Positions 16,894 to 24,004 of a stretch of DNA of 32,901 nucleotides are shown piece by piece; position 1 is the first letter of the stretch; the number at the start of each line of letters is the position of its first letter. The notes beneath the pieces were generated by a model, which saw nothing but the letters and a program-made list of their open reading frames with translations, ran no database searches and was not told where the DNA came from. The stretch comes from Bacteroidales bacterium (lineage in GTDB: Bacteria > Bacteroidota > Bacteroidia > Bacteroidales > WCHB1-69). A program made the position numbers and the translations under genes. The stretch is from the NCBI GenBank assembly GCA_031253655.1, contig JAIRVY010000128.1:1-32901 (forward strand). Direction: 5' to 3'.

Positions 16894-17949
16894 TTATTTT
16901 GACAATAGGATGAAAGTGTGATTTTTGTTTTCAAAATGATTATAGCACAAAATTCTGTTTATACTTTTATCAGCAGTTCGTAATTTGTGATTTGTAATTC
17001 GTAAGTGTTTCGGGATTTCTCCTCTTTTTAAACAGGTTGCTGCAGCATAAACGCCTAATGCTGATGCAGAATAACTTTCTCCGAAAATGTTTTTGTATTG
17101 CAACAGTGGAATATTAGGGAACCATTTTGCACAATTTTCATAGTAAACATCGTCATTTTCTTTCACACCATTCGTCCCTATCATTATGTAATCGGGATTT
17201 AAGATTTGAGATTTGAGATTTGAGACTTGAGATGTCTCGCATCTTACATCTTCCATTTTTTTGCGCACATCGCCATACAATTTCTCAACCGCCTCAATTT
17301 TGCACCATGTATTTTCTGTTTTATTTTCGGATAACATCATAGCCACTGCTGTTTCGCCGGCAAAGGTTTGATTTGATTTTCCAACGTAGCCGGCTTTAAC
17401 CAAGAGTGTAAAATATGCGGGGAGCATTTCGTCGTGGGCACCTACCAAAACCGTAGAGAAGCGGCGCACCTCCTCCCTGCCCTGTAATTGCAAAAACGCA
17501 TCCTGAAGGGCGCATTCAAACGAAATTCCTTTGTGAGAGTAGGTGTTGTTGTACGATTTACATTGGGTATCTATAGCAATAAGCGAACCGATAGTGTTGT
17601 GGGTGGATTGCATAAAGTGGGTAGGATTGAGGAACTCTTCACCCTCCCGTACAAGTTTGTCTAAAAATATTTCGGTACTTTCTATACAGCCCAACCCAGT
17701 ACCTGTAACGATGGCATCAGGTTGAGTTACACCACTTTCTGCCATAACCTGTCGGGATACCAACAACGCTCGTTTAAGAATTTTCCCATACCGGCGTGCT
17801 TCGTTGGGGGTAAAAAATTGCTTATAATCGGGTTCTACTGACCTGACATACTGTTCGGTGTAAAAAACGGGATTATCAAACCAATCTTCCGTCAAGGGAG
17901 GTTGTGCGGAAATCTGTTTTATAGAGTTGATATAGACAGGTTGGCTCAT
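16894..17949 (-). CDS. Ketosynthase-like chain-length factor
   Basis: The 351-residue protein has a thiolase/ketosynthase fold: VTGTGLGCIESTEIFLDKLV, FMQSTHNTIGSLIAI, SFECALQDAFLQLQG, VLVGAHDEMLPAYF. At the position of the catalytic Cys (usual context AC-x-SG) it has Ser138 in NTYSHKGISFECAL. A canonical His-containing NAHGT motif is missing, with GTNGVKENDD in its place. It is therefore probably a non-condensing partner (chain-length factor) of the active ketosynthase at 19320-20501, as in aryl-polyene and type II polyketide systems. It overlaps the ACP stop by one base (TAATG). Two heptamer-repeat tracts (17196-17237 and 16977-17004) are translated within it as TSQVSNLKSQI and LRITNHKLR. 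Confidence 0.83.
   Translation of the reverse strand: MSQPVYINSIKQISAQPPLTEDWFDNPVFYTEQYVRSVEPDYKQFFTPNEARRYGKILKRALLVSRQVMAESGVTQPDAIVTGTGLGCIESTEIFLDKLVREGEEFLNPTHFMQSTHNTIGSLIAIDTQCKSYNNTYSHKGISFECALQDAFLQLQGREEVRRFSTVLVGAHDEMLPAYFTLLVKAGYVGKSNQTFAGETAVAMMLSENKTENTWCKIEAVEKLYGDVRKKMEDVRCETSQVSNLKSQILNPDYIMIGTNGVKENDDVYYENCAKWFPNIPLLQYKNIFGESYSASALGVYAAATCLKRGEIPKHLRITNHKLRTADKSINRILCYNHFENKNHTFILLSK
16977..17004. repeat. Heptamer tandem repeat inside the chain-length-factor gene (3' part)
   Basis: Four 7-mers on the plus strand: TTCGTAA, TTTGTGA, TTTGTAA, TTCGTAA. In the gene's frame (minus strand) they read LRITNHKLR close to the C-terminus. Confidence 0.75.
17196..17237. repeat. Heptamer tandem repeat inside the chain-length-factor gene (middle)
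   Basis: Six 7-mers on the plus strand: GATTTAA, GATTTGA three times, GACTTGA, GATGTCT. They are translated in frame on the minus strand as ETSQVSNLKSQILN. Confidence 0.85.
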
Positions 17950-18206
17950 TATTTTGTTCTGTTCGCGGTAATAAATTCCGCCATAATGGTAATCGACTTG
18001 AAAACATCTTTGCCCTGATTGGGGTCGTTCAGTTTAATTCCATACTCTTTTTCCATTAGAACTATTAGTTCAAGCGCATCAATTGAGTCTAAACCTAACC
18101 CTTCGCCAAACAAAGGAGCGTTTTCATCAATATCTTCAGGTTTTACATCTTCGAGATTTAATACTGCAATAATCTCATTTTTCAATTTCAAAATCAGTTC
18201 GTCCAT
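17949..18206 (-). CDS. Acyl carrier protein of the pigment locus
   Basis: An 85-residue acidic ACP (from the ATG at 18206) with the 4'-phosphopantetheine attachment site Ser41 in GLGLDSIDALEL and helix IV near the C-terminus. It carries the growing aryl-polyene chain. The reading frame allows a start three codons earlier (18215, MYQ-), but MDELILKLKN is the usual type of beginning. Its TAA shares a base with the ATG of the chain-length-factor gene, so the two are translationally coupled. The holo-ACP synthase that would activate it is not in the window. Confidence 0.93.
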   Translation of the reverse strand: MDELILKLKNEIIAVLNLEDVKPEDIDENAPLFGEGLGLDSIDALELIVLMEKEYGIKLNDPNQGKDVFKSITIMAEFITANRTK

Positions 18207-18228
18207 TTGATACAATATTTAATAATTA

Positions 18229-18792
18229 TTAATAATCAATATATAATTTATTTATCTGTTCTTCTGTTAGTTCCATCACATCATTATCATTTTCAATCCA
18301 CATCATAAATACCTCTTTTTTTTCTTCACTATATTCAATCCACGCTGCTAAGACTGAGGTTATTGTAGTATCGTGAAAAGTTTTCCTCACAGTATCAATA
18401 ACTTGACGTGCATCAAAAATTTTGCAAATATAGAAAAAAGACTCACCGAAAAATTTATTTCTGATGGCAATTTCTCCATTAACAATATTGGGTAGGGTAT
18501 AAACGAAGAGCGAAGGGGAAGGAAAATAGTTATCTTTGTTTTGTATGGATTCCTGATACAGTGTGTCAATATCTAATGAAGATACGCTGTTGAAACAGAT
18601 TATTGCCACATCTTCGCGGGGGGAAAATCTGTTTTCCGTACCTTTCAAAATTAACTCGGAGGCTAACAATCCTAACTTTGATAATCCGTCCATTTTAAAA
18701 AATTTTGGATAATCAATTTTTAGCGAACGATAGAGTTCGGTTATTTCGGATGAGTTATTGAAAGAGTGACGGATAATATTGTTAATTTTCAT
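18229..18792 (-). CDS. Small ketosynthase-like protein of the pigment locus
   Basis: From the ATG at 18792 (MKINNIIRHSFN) the protein has 187 residues. The central part resembles the N-terminal half of ketosynthase-like proteins: VAIICFNSVSSLDIDTLY, then PSPSLFVYTLPNIVNGEIAI where condensing enzymes carry P-x-x-F-x-x-x-x-x-N, then FFGESFFYI. No catalytic Cys or His motif is present, so it should not condense by itself. Small KS-like proteins of this kind sit next to the ACP in Bacteroidota aryl-polyene loci; their role is not known to me. A longer reading from 18822 would overlap the HicB-like ORF by 41 bases, so I prefer the internal start (11-base overlap). Confidence 0.65.
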   Translation of the reverse strand: MKINNIIRHSFNNSSEITELYRSLKIDYPKFFKMDGLSKLGLLASELILKGTENRFSPREDVAIICFNSVSSLDIDTLYQESIQNKDNYFPSPSLFVYTLPNIVNGEIAIRNKFFGESFFYICKIFDARQVIDTVRKTFHDTTITSVLAAWIEYSEEKKEVFMMWIENDNDVMELTEEQINKLYIDY

Positions 18793-18943
18793 TATATTCT
18801 TGGAATACCCATTTTTTTGCATATTTCATCATAAGCATCAGACCATCCATAGCCTTACCTTGTGTTATTGCCTCAGGAATTTGCACACACTGCTCCGTTG
18901 GCCAACCGTCTTCAAGCTGTGTAATAGCTATTGTATATCCCAT
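18782..18943 (-). CDS. HicB-like small protein, 53 aa
   Basis: ATG at 18943 to TAA at 18782-18784 encodes 53 residues starting MGYTIAITQLEDGWPTE. The order of a strand with hydrophobic-x-hydrophobic, EDGW, then a second strand, IPEAITQGK, and a helix (MDGLMLMMKYAKKWV) follows the partial RNase-H-like fold of HicB antitoxins (DGxYxAxxPxLPGxxxxGxTxxEA). There is no C-terminal DNA-binding domain and no HicA toxin next to it. It interrupts the pigment locus between two ketosynthase-type genes and may be a stranded antitoxin or a small orphan HicB. Real coding is supported by composition and a clean frame only. Confidence 0.45.
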   Translation of the reverse strand: MGYTIAITQLEDGWPTEQCVQIPEAITQGKAMDGLMLMMKYAKKWVFQEYNEN

Positions 18944-18989
18944 GTCCTTTTATTTTAATAAAAAATAATGGCACAAAAATATAAATATT

Positions 18990-19143
18990 TCACAACGAAA
19001 CTGGATGTGGTCTATCAAAATCTATTTCCAACCCATATCCTGATGGTTTCAATTCTACATTACCTGCTGGATATTATTCTAATGGCATTTCCAGTAATTT
19101 ACTTAATAGATATTTAGATCTCTTATTTCCTGAGTTTAACACT
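18990..19143 (-). pseudogene. Broken small ORF of unknown family
   Basis: On the minus strand a reading frame with protein-like composition (NSGNKRSKYLLSKLLEMPLE) is followed by an in-frame TAA, then continues as YPAGNVELKPSGYGLEIDF with a further RPHPVSL before TGA at 18990-18992. The part after the stop is rich in P, G, Y and charged residues and looks like conserved protein rather than random AT-rich sequence. I do not recognise the family. The most economical reading is a small gene inactivated by one nonsense mutation, sitting upstream of the HicB-like ORF. Confidence 0.35.
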
Positions 19144-19195
19144 TAATATCGATTTCTTTTCATAACACTAAATATATCAACATTTTACAAATTTA

Positions 19196-19216
19196 GCGAC
19201 ACAAAATTAGTGTCGC
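19196..19216. other. Perfect 7-bp hairpin
   Basis: GCGACAC (19196-19202) and GTGTCGC (19210-19216) enclose a 7-base AT loop. It is 104 bases downstream of the ketosynthase stop at 19320 on the minus strand. No T-run follows, so it is as likely an operator or RNA structure as a terminator. The rest of the 19144-19319 stretch shows no gene. Confidence 0.45.
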
Positions 19217-19319
19217 AATAATAAATCTACTTTTTATGCCGTATGTATGTACGCAGAAAACCAAATAGATCCGGCAGCACAAGTGTCGAAATCAGGAAAA
19301 AGTTCTTTCAGATGAATTT

Positions 19320-20501
19320 TTATTCTTTACAAAGCAATAATGCTACATTAACTCCTCCAAACCCAGACATTATTTTGATAAAGTAGTTTTTGTCGGTTTT
19401 TCTATTTTCATTACAAACATCCAATGTAAACTCTTCATCATCTATTTCTATTTTTTCACTTTCTTCAAATCCTAATGTTTTCAAAATCAATCCTTCGTTC
19501 AGTGCATATATTGAGATAATGGTTTCTACAATACCCGCTGCACCCAACGTATGTCCGAAACAGGATTTCAGGGCATTTACCGGAATATCTTGCAGGCCCG
19601 CGCGAACAATGGCGTTCATTTCCATTGCATCGTTGTAGGGGGTTGCTGTGCCGTGGGCGTTGATGAATGCGATTTGAGATTTGAGAGTTGGGAGTTGGGA
19701 GTTTAGGATGGCGTTTATGGCTCTAAAACTTCCTTCGCCGGTTCGGGAGGGTGCCGAGATGTGGGTGGCATCGTTCCGTACCGCTCCAGATACAAATCGA
19801 AAATAATTTTTTGGGGTAGAGACGCGGCTCACCATGTCTCTACATTTCGCCATTATCAACGTGGCTGCTGCCTCTCCCAGATTCAACCCGCAGCGGTTTT
19901 TATCAAACGGGCGGCACAGTTCGGGTGATAAAGCTTTGAATGACTGAAAACCGGAAATAATGAACTTCGACAGAAAATCTACACCAACAACCACAACATT
20001 ATCATATTTTCCGAAATCTAATTCACGTTTTGCCACTATTTGTGCTGCTGCACCCGAAATACAAGCATTGGAAACAACAACCGGCGTATTTTTATTCCCG
20101 AAAAAACCGGCAATCAACTCAGCAGTATGCCACAAATATAGAGATTTGAGATTGTAGCTCGTCTCATATCTCATATCTAAAATATCCACATTTCCTTTAG
20201 TAGAAGATAAAATAAACAGTGTTTTTGGGTTCGATAAATCTATCTGCGCTTCTTTGTTTGCATAAAATACTGATAAAATAGTAGCTTTTTCAAGATTTGT
20301 ATAATGAGTGTCTGATGAAATTGCAGCAAATGTATCATTTAACCTTTCCTTGTCGATAAGCGAAGCCATAAAGGGCTCCGGCAGCCCGAAAATACCTGCA
20401 TCATAATGTTTTATCTCGGAGACACCCTGCTTTGCGGCTGTGTAATTCTCTTCAGTGGTAAATCCTAAAGATGAAATTATGTTATCGCCTATTATGTACA
20501 T
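19320..20501 (-). CDS. Active beta-ketoacyl-ACP synthase (FabF-like)
   Basis: The 393-residue condensing enzyme has a complete Cys-His-His triad: Cys147 in SNACISGAA, His283 in NAHGTATPYND and His317 in SCFGHTLGAAG. It ends SGFGGVNVALLL, the usual C-terminal FGGxN motif. It should elongate the aryl-primed chain with malonyl-ACP together with the Cys-less partner at 16894-17949. Three repeat-derived segments are translated within it: about residues 107-120 (DMRYETSYNLKS, heptamers), 219-230 (CRDMVSRVSTP, a 28-base palindrome) and 267-277 (NSQLPTLKSQI, heptamers). All keep the frame and spare the catalytic motifs. Confidence 0.92.
   Translation of the reverse strand: MYIIGDNIISSLGFTTEENYTAAKQGVSEIKHYDAGIFGLPEPFMASLIDKERLNDTFAAISSDTHYTNLEKATILSVFYANKEAQIDLSNPKTLFILSSTKGNVDILDMRYETSYNLKSLYLWHTAELIAGFFGNKNTPVVVSNACISGAAAQIVAKRELDFGKYDNVVVVGVDFLSKFIISGFQSFKALSPELCRPFDKNRCGLNLGEAAATLIMAKCRDMVSRVSTPKNYFRFVSGAVRNDATHISAPSRTGEGSFRAINAILNSQLPTLKSQIAFINAHGTATPYNDAMEMNAIVRAGLQDIPVNALKSCFGHTLGAAGIVETIISIYALNEGLILKTLGFEESEKIEIDDEEFTLDVCNENRKTDKNYFIKIMSGFGGVNVALLLCKE
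19671..19705. repeat. Heptamer tandem repeat inside the ketosynthase gene (between the Cys and His motifs)
   Basis: Five 7-mers on the plus strand: GATTTGA twice, GAGTTGG twice, GAGTTTA. They read NSQLPTLKSQI in the gene's frame, just before INAHGTATP. Confidence 0.85.
19816..19843. repeat. 28-base palindromic repeat inside the ketosynthase gene
   Basis: GTAGAGAC (19816-19823) and GTCTCTAC (19836-19843) are exact inverted copies around a 12-base centre. The GTAGAGACGC...GTCTCTAC type of palindrome is, as I recall, a frequent dispersed repeat in some bacterial genomes. Here it is translated in frame as part of the ketosynthase (CRDMVSRVSTP). Confidence 0.7.
20143..20177. repeat. Heptamer tandem repeat inside the ketosynthase gene (N-terminal part)
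   Basis: Plus-strand 7-mers GATTTGA, GATTGTA, GCTCGTC, TCATATC, TCATATC. Only the last pair is exact; the first two are related to the GATTTGA family. Encodes DMRYETSYNLKS. Confidence 0.55.
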
Positions 20502-20515
20502 ATATTATTTATTTG

Positions 20516-20557
20516 ACCACGAGCTGCGCTAATTTTCACAAATTATTTTTCGTGTTA
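20516..20557. repeat. Degenerate CACGAATT-type repeat in the intergenic gap
   Basis: The gap between the ketosynthase start and thioesterase stop reads ACCACGAGCTGCGCTAATTT, then CACAAATT and CGTGTTATTAGTG. This looks like a decayed array of about 10-base CACGAATT units, ending in an inverted CGTG half. A better preserved version is at 23933-23962. Confidence 0.4.
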
Positions 20558-20977
20558 TTAGTGCAACTCGAGGTTATTTTTCCTCTTCCACGCCTCAAAA
20601 AACGCCGGAGTGGACCACACTAGTTGAAAGGTTTTATCTAAAAAAACTTGCACCGAGTAACCTGTTGCAATCAGCGAGTTATCGGCTATATCGTAAATTT
20701 CATAATCGAAAATAATTTTAGCCGTTTTGGTATTTCTAAAACGGATGTTCACACGGGCTTTCTGTTTGTAGGTTAACGGTTTTTTGTAGTTGATGTGAAG
20801 CTCAATAAGGGGGGCATAGTATCCGTTTTCATAAATATCCATATATTTCAAACCATATTTTTCCCCAAAAAGTTCGCGAGCATCCTCAAAATAGAGAGTA
20901 TATGAACCATGCCATACAATATTCATGGAGTCCACTTCGCTGAAACGAATATCAATCTCTTTTGATGTGGTTAACAT
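20558..20977 (-). CDS. Hot-dog-fold acyl thioesterase (4HBT family)
   Basis: From the ATG at 20977 (MLTTSKEIDIRF) the protein has 139 residues, one base after the FabG stop. The motif DSMNIVWHGSYTLYFEDAR is the 4-hydroxybenzoyl-CoA thioesterase signature, with Asp16 as the expected catalytic acid. NYKKPLTYKQKARV and IFDYEIYD follow. In aryl-polyene and DAR loci such thioesterases are thought to release or edit ACP-bound intermediates. An upstream in-frame ATG at 20998 would overlap fabG by 20 bases and adds residues outside the domain. Confidence 0.88.
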   Translation of the reverse strand: MLTTSKEIDIRFSEVDSMNIVWHGSYTLYFEDARELFGEKYGLKYMDIYENGYYAPLIELHINYKKPLTYKQKARVNIRFRNTKTAKIIFDYEIYDIADNSLIATGYSVQVFLDKTFQLVWSTPAFFEAWKRKNNLELH

Positions 20978-20978
20978 A

Positions 20979-21707
20979 TTATGTATAGAGCCCTCCATTT
21001 ATTGAAATCACTTCGCCGGTAATATAACTTGCGTTTTCGGAAGCCAAAAAACCTGCTAAATCGGCAACTTCCTCGGGTTTTCCAAAACGCCCGACAGGAA
21101 TCATCGTTTTGAGCATCTTTTCATCCAAATCTTTCGTCATATCCGTACTGATAAAACCGGGAGCAATCGCATTTACGGTTACTTTTCTGGAGCCTATTTC
21201 CTGGGCTAATGCTTTGGTAGCGCCAATTACCGCCGCCTTTGCCGCCGAATAGTTGGTTTGTCCGGGCATCCCTTTTATCCCCGATAAAGAGACCACGTTA
21301 ATAATTCTTCCGAAACGCTTGGTAACCATATCTTTCAACAACCTGCGGGTAACGTTAAAAAAACCATTTAAGTTGGTGTTTATGACATCGTTCCAATGCT
21401 CATTCTGCATAAAAACCATCATCGTATCCAGACGAATGCCGGCGTTGTTTATTAACACCGCAATATAATCATTAGGATGATTTTCAGACCATTCGTTTAA
21501 TATTTTATCTACCTCTTCCACATTGCTGACATTAAAGGGCAACAGTTCGGCAGTGCCGTTTTTTTCTTCGATGTGTTGTTTGGTTTCCAAGGCTGCCGCT
21601 TTGTTTGAAGCATAATTGATGATTACGGGGAATCCCATTTCAGATAGTTTTATACAGATGGCTCTTCCTATTCCTCTGGAACCGCCCGTTACCAATGCAT
21701 ATTTCAT
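20979..21707 (-). CDS. fabG: 3-oxoacyl-ACP reductase (FabG-type SDR)
   Basis: A 242-residue classical short-chain dehydrogenase that reduces 3-oxoacyl-ACP with NAD(P)H. Motifs: TGGSRGIG nucleotide-binding loop at about 8-15, NNAG at about 92-95, VVSLSGIKG with the catalytic Ser, YSAAKAA (Tyr-x3-Lys), NAIAPGFISTDMT, and ITGEVISINGG at the end. The ATG at 21707 overlaps the ammonia-lyase stop by four bases (ATGA), a typical coupled start; the in-frame ATG at 21716 is less likely. Its place in the cluster suggests it serves the polyene chain rather than general fatty acid synthesis. Confidence 0.92.
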   Translation of the reverse strand: MKYALVTGGSRGIGRAICIKLSEMGFPVIINYASNKAAALETKQHIEEKNGTAELLPFNVSNVEEVDKILNEWSENHPNDYIAVLINNAGIRLDTMMVFMQNEHWNDVINTNLNGFFNVTRRLLKDMVTKRFGRIINVVSLSGIKGMPGQTNYSAAKAAVIGATKALAQEIGSRKVTVNAIAPGFISTDMTKDLDEKMLKTMIPVGRFGKPEEVADLAGFLASENASYITGEVISINGGLYT

Positions 21708-23248
21708 AAATTGCAATAATTTAGTTTTTTATTCATCAAATACTGCTTCATCTGTTCAATCTCTTTATATTTTGGTGTATCGGCGGAAAACAGCGGAAAA
21801 AACGCTCTTATTTCGTCGTACAAAACACGGGAATGTTTGGATATTTTAGCTTGAATATTCAAACAATCAATGGCTTGAACTAAGGCTATACAATGAATGG
21901 CCATTACTTGAAAAGAGTTGTCAATCACAGCTTTGGTTATTAAAGCCGAGTTGGTTCCCATACTCACTACATCCTGATTGTCGTTATTGTTGGGAATGCT
22001 GTGCACACACATCGGGTTGGACAACATTTGACATTCAGCGGTAGTAGAGGTTGCCGTAAACTGTAATGCCTGAATACCGTAGTTTAATCCGGGAACTCCC
22101 AAATTCACAAAAGGAGGTAATATTCCATTAATTCTGTCGTGGCATAAATAGTTTAACTGCCTTTCCATCAACATAGTAAGTTTAGTTACTGCGATTTTTA
22201 CTTTGTCCATTTCCAACGATATATAGTCTCCATGAAAGTTTCCGCCGTGGTAAACATTTTGAGTTTCAGGGTCAATAATCGGGTTGTCGCAAGTGGAATT
22301 TAACTCGTTGATCAATACGGTATTGGCATATTTCAGGGTATCTAAAACAGGGCCCAATATTTGCGGAACACAGCGCAGAGAGTAATAGGGTTGTACTTTG
22401 TGGTTGAAGGTTTTATCTCCGTTATGTTTCCCGTTATAGAGTTCACTTTCTCGTTTTCGGATTGCCTGACTTCCTTCTGATATTTTCCGCATAATACCGG
22501 CGATTTCCTTTTGTCCGTGATGATGTTTGGAGTTATTTAGCGTTTCGGACATAAAATCGTCGTAAGAGGCGGCAATTTCGTTCATCAGAACAGACGCGGC
22601 TATAGACCAGTTTAACAATCGTTTGGCATAAATCAGATTTACCAAACCGATACCGGTCATTACGGAAGTTCCGTTAGTAATAGCCAAACCTTCGCGGATG
22701 CTAATTTCGAAGGGTCTCAGTTTTTCTTCATCTAATGCTTCTTTTGTTTTTCGCCATTCTCCTTTGTAATGCACTTCTCCTTCTCCAATCATGACTAACG
22801 CAATGTGGGCAAGTTGCACCAAGTCGCCACTGGCACCCACGCTGCCGTGTTCGGGAATATGAGGATAAATATCTCTGTTTATGAAATCTACAAACAGTTG
22901 CACCAAATCCGGATGCACGCCTGAGTTTGCCTGCACGAAAGTTCCCAAGCGTGCCAGCAAAGCCGCTTTCACATAGAGGTTGGGCAACGCATCTCCGGCT
23001 CCCGCTGAGTGACTACGAATTAAGTTATACTGAAGTTCTGTAAGCGACTTATTATCAATCCGGTATTGTGCCATTGGGCCAAAACCCGTATTGATACCAT
23101 AAATAATCTTATCGGAAGCAAAGTTTTTTAGAAAGTTGAAGCAGGATTTAATCTGAGTTTCAATGGTTTGAGGTAAATGAATGGTTTCATTTTCAAACAA
23201 AATGCGCTCAACTTCTTCTATATGAATTGTTTTATCAATCGTAATCAT
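21704..23248 (-). CDS. Tyrosine ammonia-lyase (aromatic amino-acid lyase, pigment cluster)
   Basis: The 514-residue MIO-dependent lyase has the Ala139-Ser140-Gly141 triad in HGSVGASGDLVQLAH that cyclises to the prosthetic group. The catalytic Tyr50 is in IYGINTGFGPMAQYRI, followed by YNLIRSHSAGAGD, INGTSVMTGIG, YYSLRCVPQILGPV and HGGNFHGDYISLEMDK. These stretches are nearly the same as in the Flavobacterium johnsoniae tyrosine ammonia-lyase as I recall it, so I favour tyrosine (product p-coumarate) over histidine as substrate. This fits a flexirubin/aryl-polyene starter. The Ser-His selectivity pair (79-80) is also seen in histidine lyases, so substrate is not proven. It is the first gene of the cluster. 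No histidine-degradation gene is nearby. Confidence 0.88.
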   Translation of the reverse strand: MITIDKTIHIEEVERILFENETIHLPQTIETQIKSCFNFLKNFASDKIIYGINTGFGPMAQYRIDNKSLTELQYNLIRSHSAGAGDALPNLYVKAALLARLGTFVQANSGVHPDLVQLFVDFINRDIYPHIPEHGSVGASGDLVQLAHIALVMIGEGEVHYKGEWRKTKEALDEEKLRPFEISIREGLAITNGTSVMTGIGLVNLIYAKRLLNWSIAASVLMNEIAASYDDFMSETLNNSKHHHGQKEIAGIMRKISEGSQAIRKRESELYNGKHNGDKTFNHKVQPYYSLRCVPQILGPVLDTLKYANTVLINELNSTCDNPIIDPETQNVYHGGNFHGDYISLEMDKVKIAVTKLTMLMERQLNYLCHDRINGILPPFVNLGVPGLNYGIQALQFTATSTTAECQMLSNPMCVHSIPNNNDNQDVVSMGTNSALITKAVIDNSFQVMAIHCIALVQAIDCLNIQAKISKHSRVLYDEIRAFFPLFSADTPKYKEIEQMKQYLMNKKLNYCNL

Positions 23249-23363
23249 TAGAGGGGTATCAACTTCTTTTCACAATAAATAATATTTTTTCTAGCATTTT
23301 TTACAAAAAAGCGTGCAAAATAACACAAAATTCTCTGAAATTTGTGTTAAAGGGAAAAAATAG

Positions 23364-23646
23364 GTTAAAAATTAGTTTGAGGCGTTATGGATGGGAGTCC
23401 TCGCTGCGGTGGGAATGGGCGCACAATTTGGCTATATGGGAGGGGCGGAAAATGCGGCGGCATTTCGACAGGCTCAATGACCAGCCGCCGCGTTGTCATT
23501 CCGAGCGCAGCGAGGAATCCCTTCCCTACCGGTGGCGTCGTTGTCATTCCGAGCGCAGCGAGGAATCCCTTCCCTACCGATGGCGTCGTTGTCATTCCGA
23601 GCGTAGCGAGGAATCCCATTCATAACGCCTCAAACTAATTTTTAAC
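23364..23646. repeat. 283-bp composite inverted-repeat element (MITE-like)
   Basis: The ends are 33-base inverted repeats with one mismatch (23364-23396 and 23614-23646). Inside are a TTCGACAGGCTCAATGACC motif (23465-23483) and three GTCATTCCGAGCG(C/T)AGCGAGGAATC copies. Both inner motifs are, as I recall, common dispersed repeats in Bacteroidota. The interior is much richer in GC than its flanks. There is no transposase. The element lies in the gap upstream of the ammonia-lyase. The 25 outer bases recur alone at 87-111. Confidence 0.8.
23495..23613. repeat. 48-base tandem repeat, about 2.5 units
   Basis: Units begin at 23495, 23543 and 23591 (GTCATTCCGAGCG...). The first two are complete (48 bases, two substitutions at most) and the third is cut off after GAGGAATC by the right inverted repeat. 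Because 48 is a multiple of three, an open frame runs through it (CHSERSEES repeated), but this is not evidence for a gene. Confidence 0.85.
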
Positions 23647-24004
23647 TAAAAAATATGGAAAATCATTACTATTTTCTGTCCTCTTCTTTGTTGAATAAAC
23701 TAATACTACCGATTTGTTTGAATTGAATAATTAACATAGCGGTTCTTTCAGAAATGATAGATTATTTTTTCGAATATCAGCGTGTTAGTTATTTGAAGTA
23801 TCAATTAATAATCATATTGAGGGTAATTAGTACTTTATATGCGTCAGAAAAATGAGTTTAATCTTATGGTAATAGTATTAAACGAGAGTACTGTGTTAAC
23901 ACAAAAGATAATGGTACAGCGATAGGGTGGTGTACACGAATTGTACGAATTTGCGTGAATTGTCTTCTCTGATATTCAAAAGAATAAAGAAGAAGAAAAA
24001 CCTA
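23647..24004. other. Intergenic stretch without a recognisable gene
   Basis: This AT-rich 358-base gap holds only very short frames. Two small features are visible: a perfect 12-base palindrome TGTGTTAACACA at 23892-23903, and three 10-base units at 23933-23962 (TACACGAATT, GTACGAATTT, GCGTGAATTG). I see no promoter that can be assigned with confidence. Confidence 0.5.

Noticed and set aside
19196-19216. Terminator after the ketosynthase
   Set aside because: The stem is good but no T-tract follows on the minus strand, so it is recorded only as a hairpin.
21704-23248. Histidine ammonia-lyase of a hut operon
   Set aside because: No hutU, hutI or hutG neighbours; the gene is coupled to fabG and a ketosynthase locus, and its conserved stretches match the Flavobacterium tyrosine lyase type.
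23495-23613. CRISPR array
   Set aside because: Units are contiguous 48-mers without differing spacers, only about 2.5 copies, and no cas gene is present.
23344-23625. 93-residue plus-strand frame with CHSERSEES repeats and overlapping frames on both strands
   Set aside because: All frames through the 48-base array stay open because the unit is a multiple of three; the residues only mirror a dispersed DNA repeat.
23892-23903. Operator palindrome TGTGTTAACACA
   Set aside because: A perfect 12-base palindrome, but with no nearby gene start that it could plausibly control within 900 bases on the relevant strand; left as a note only.
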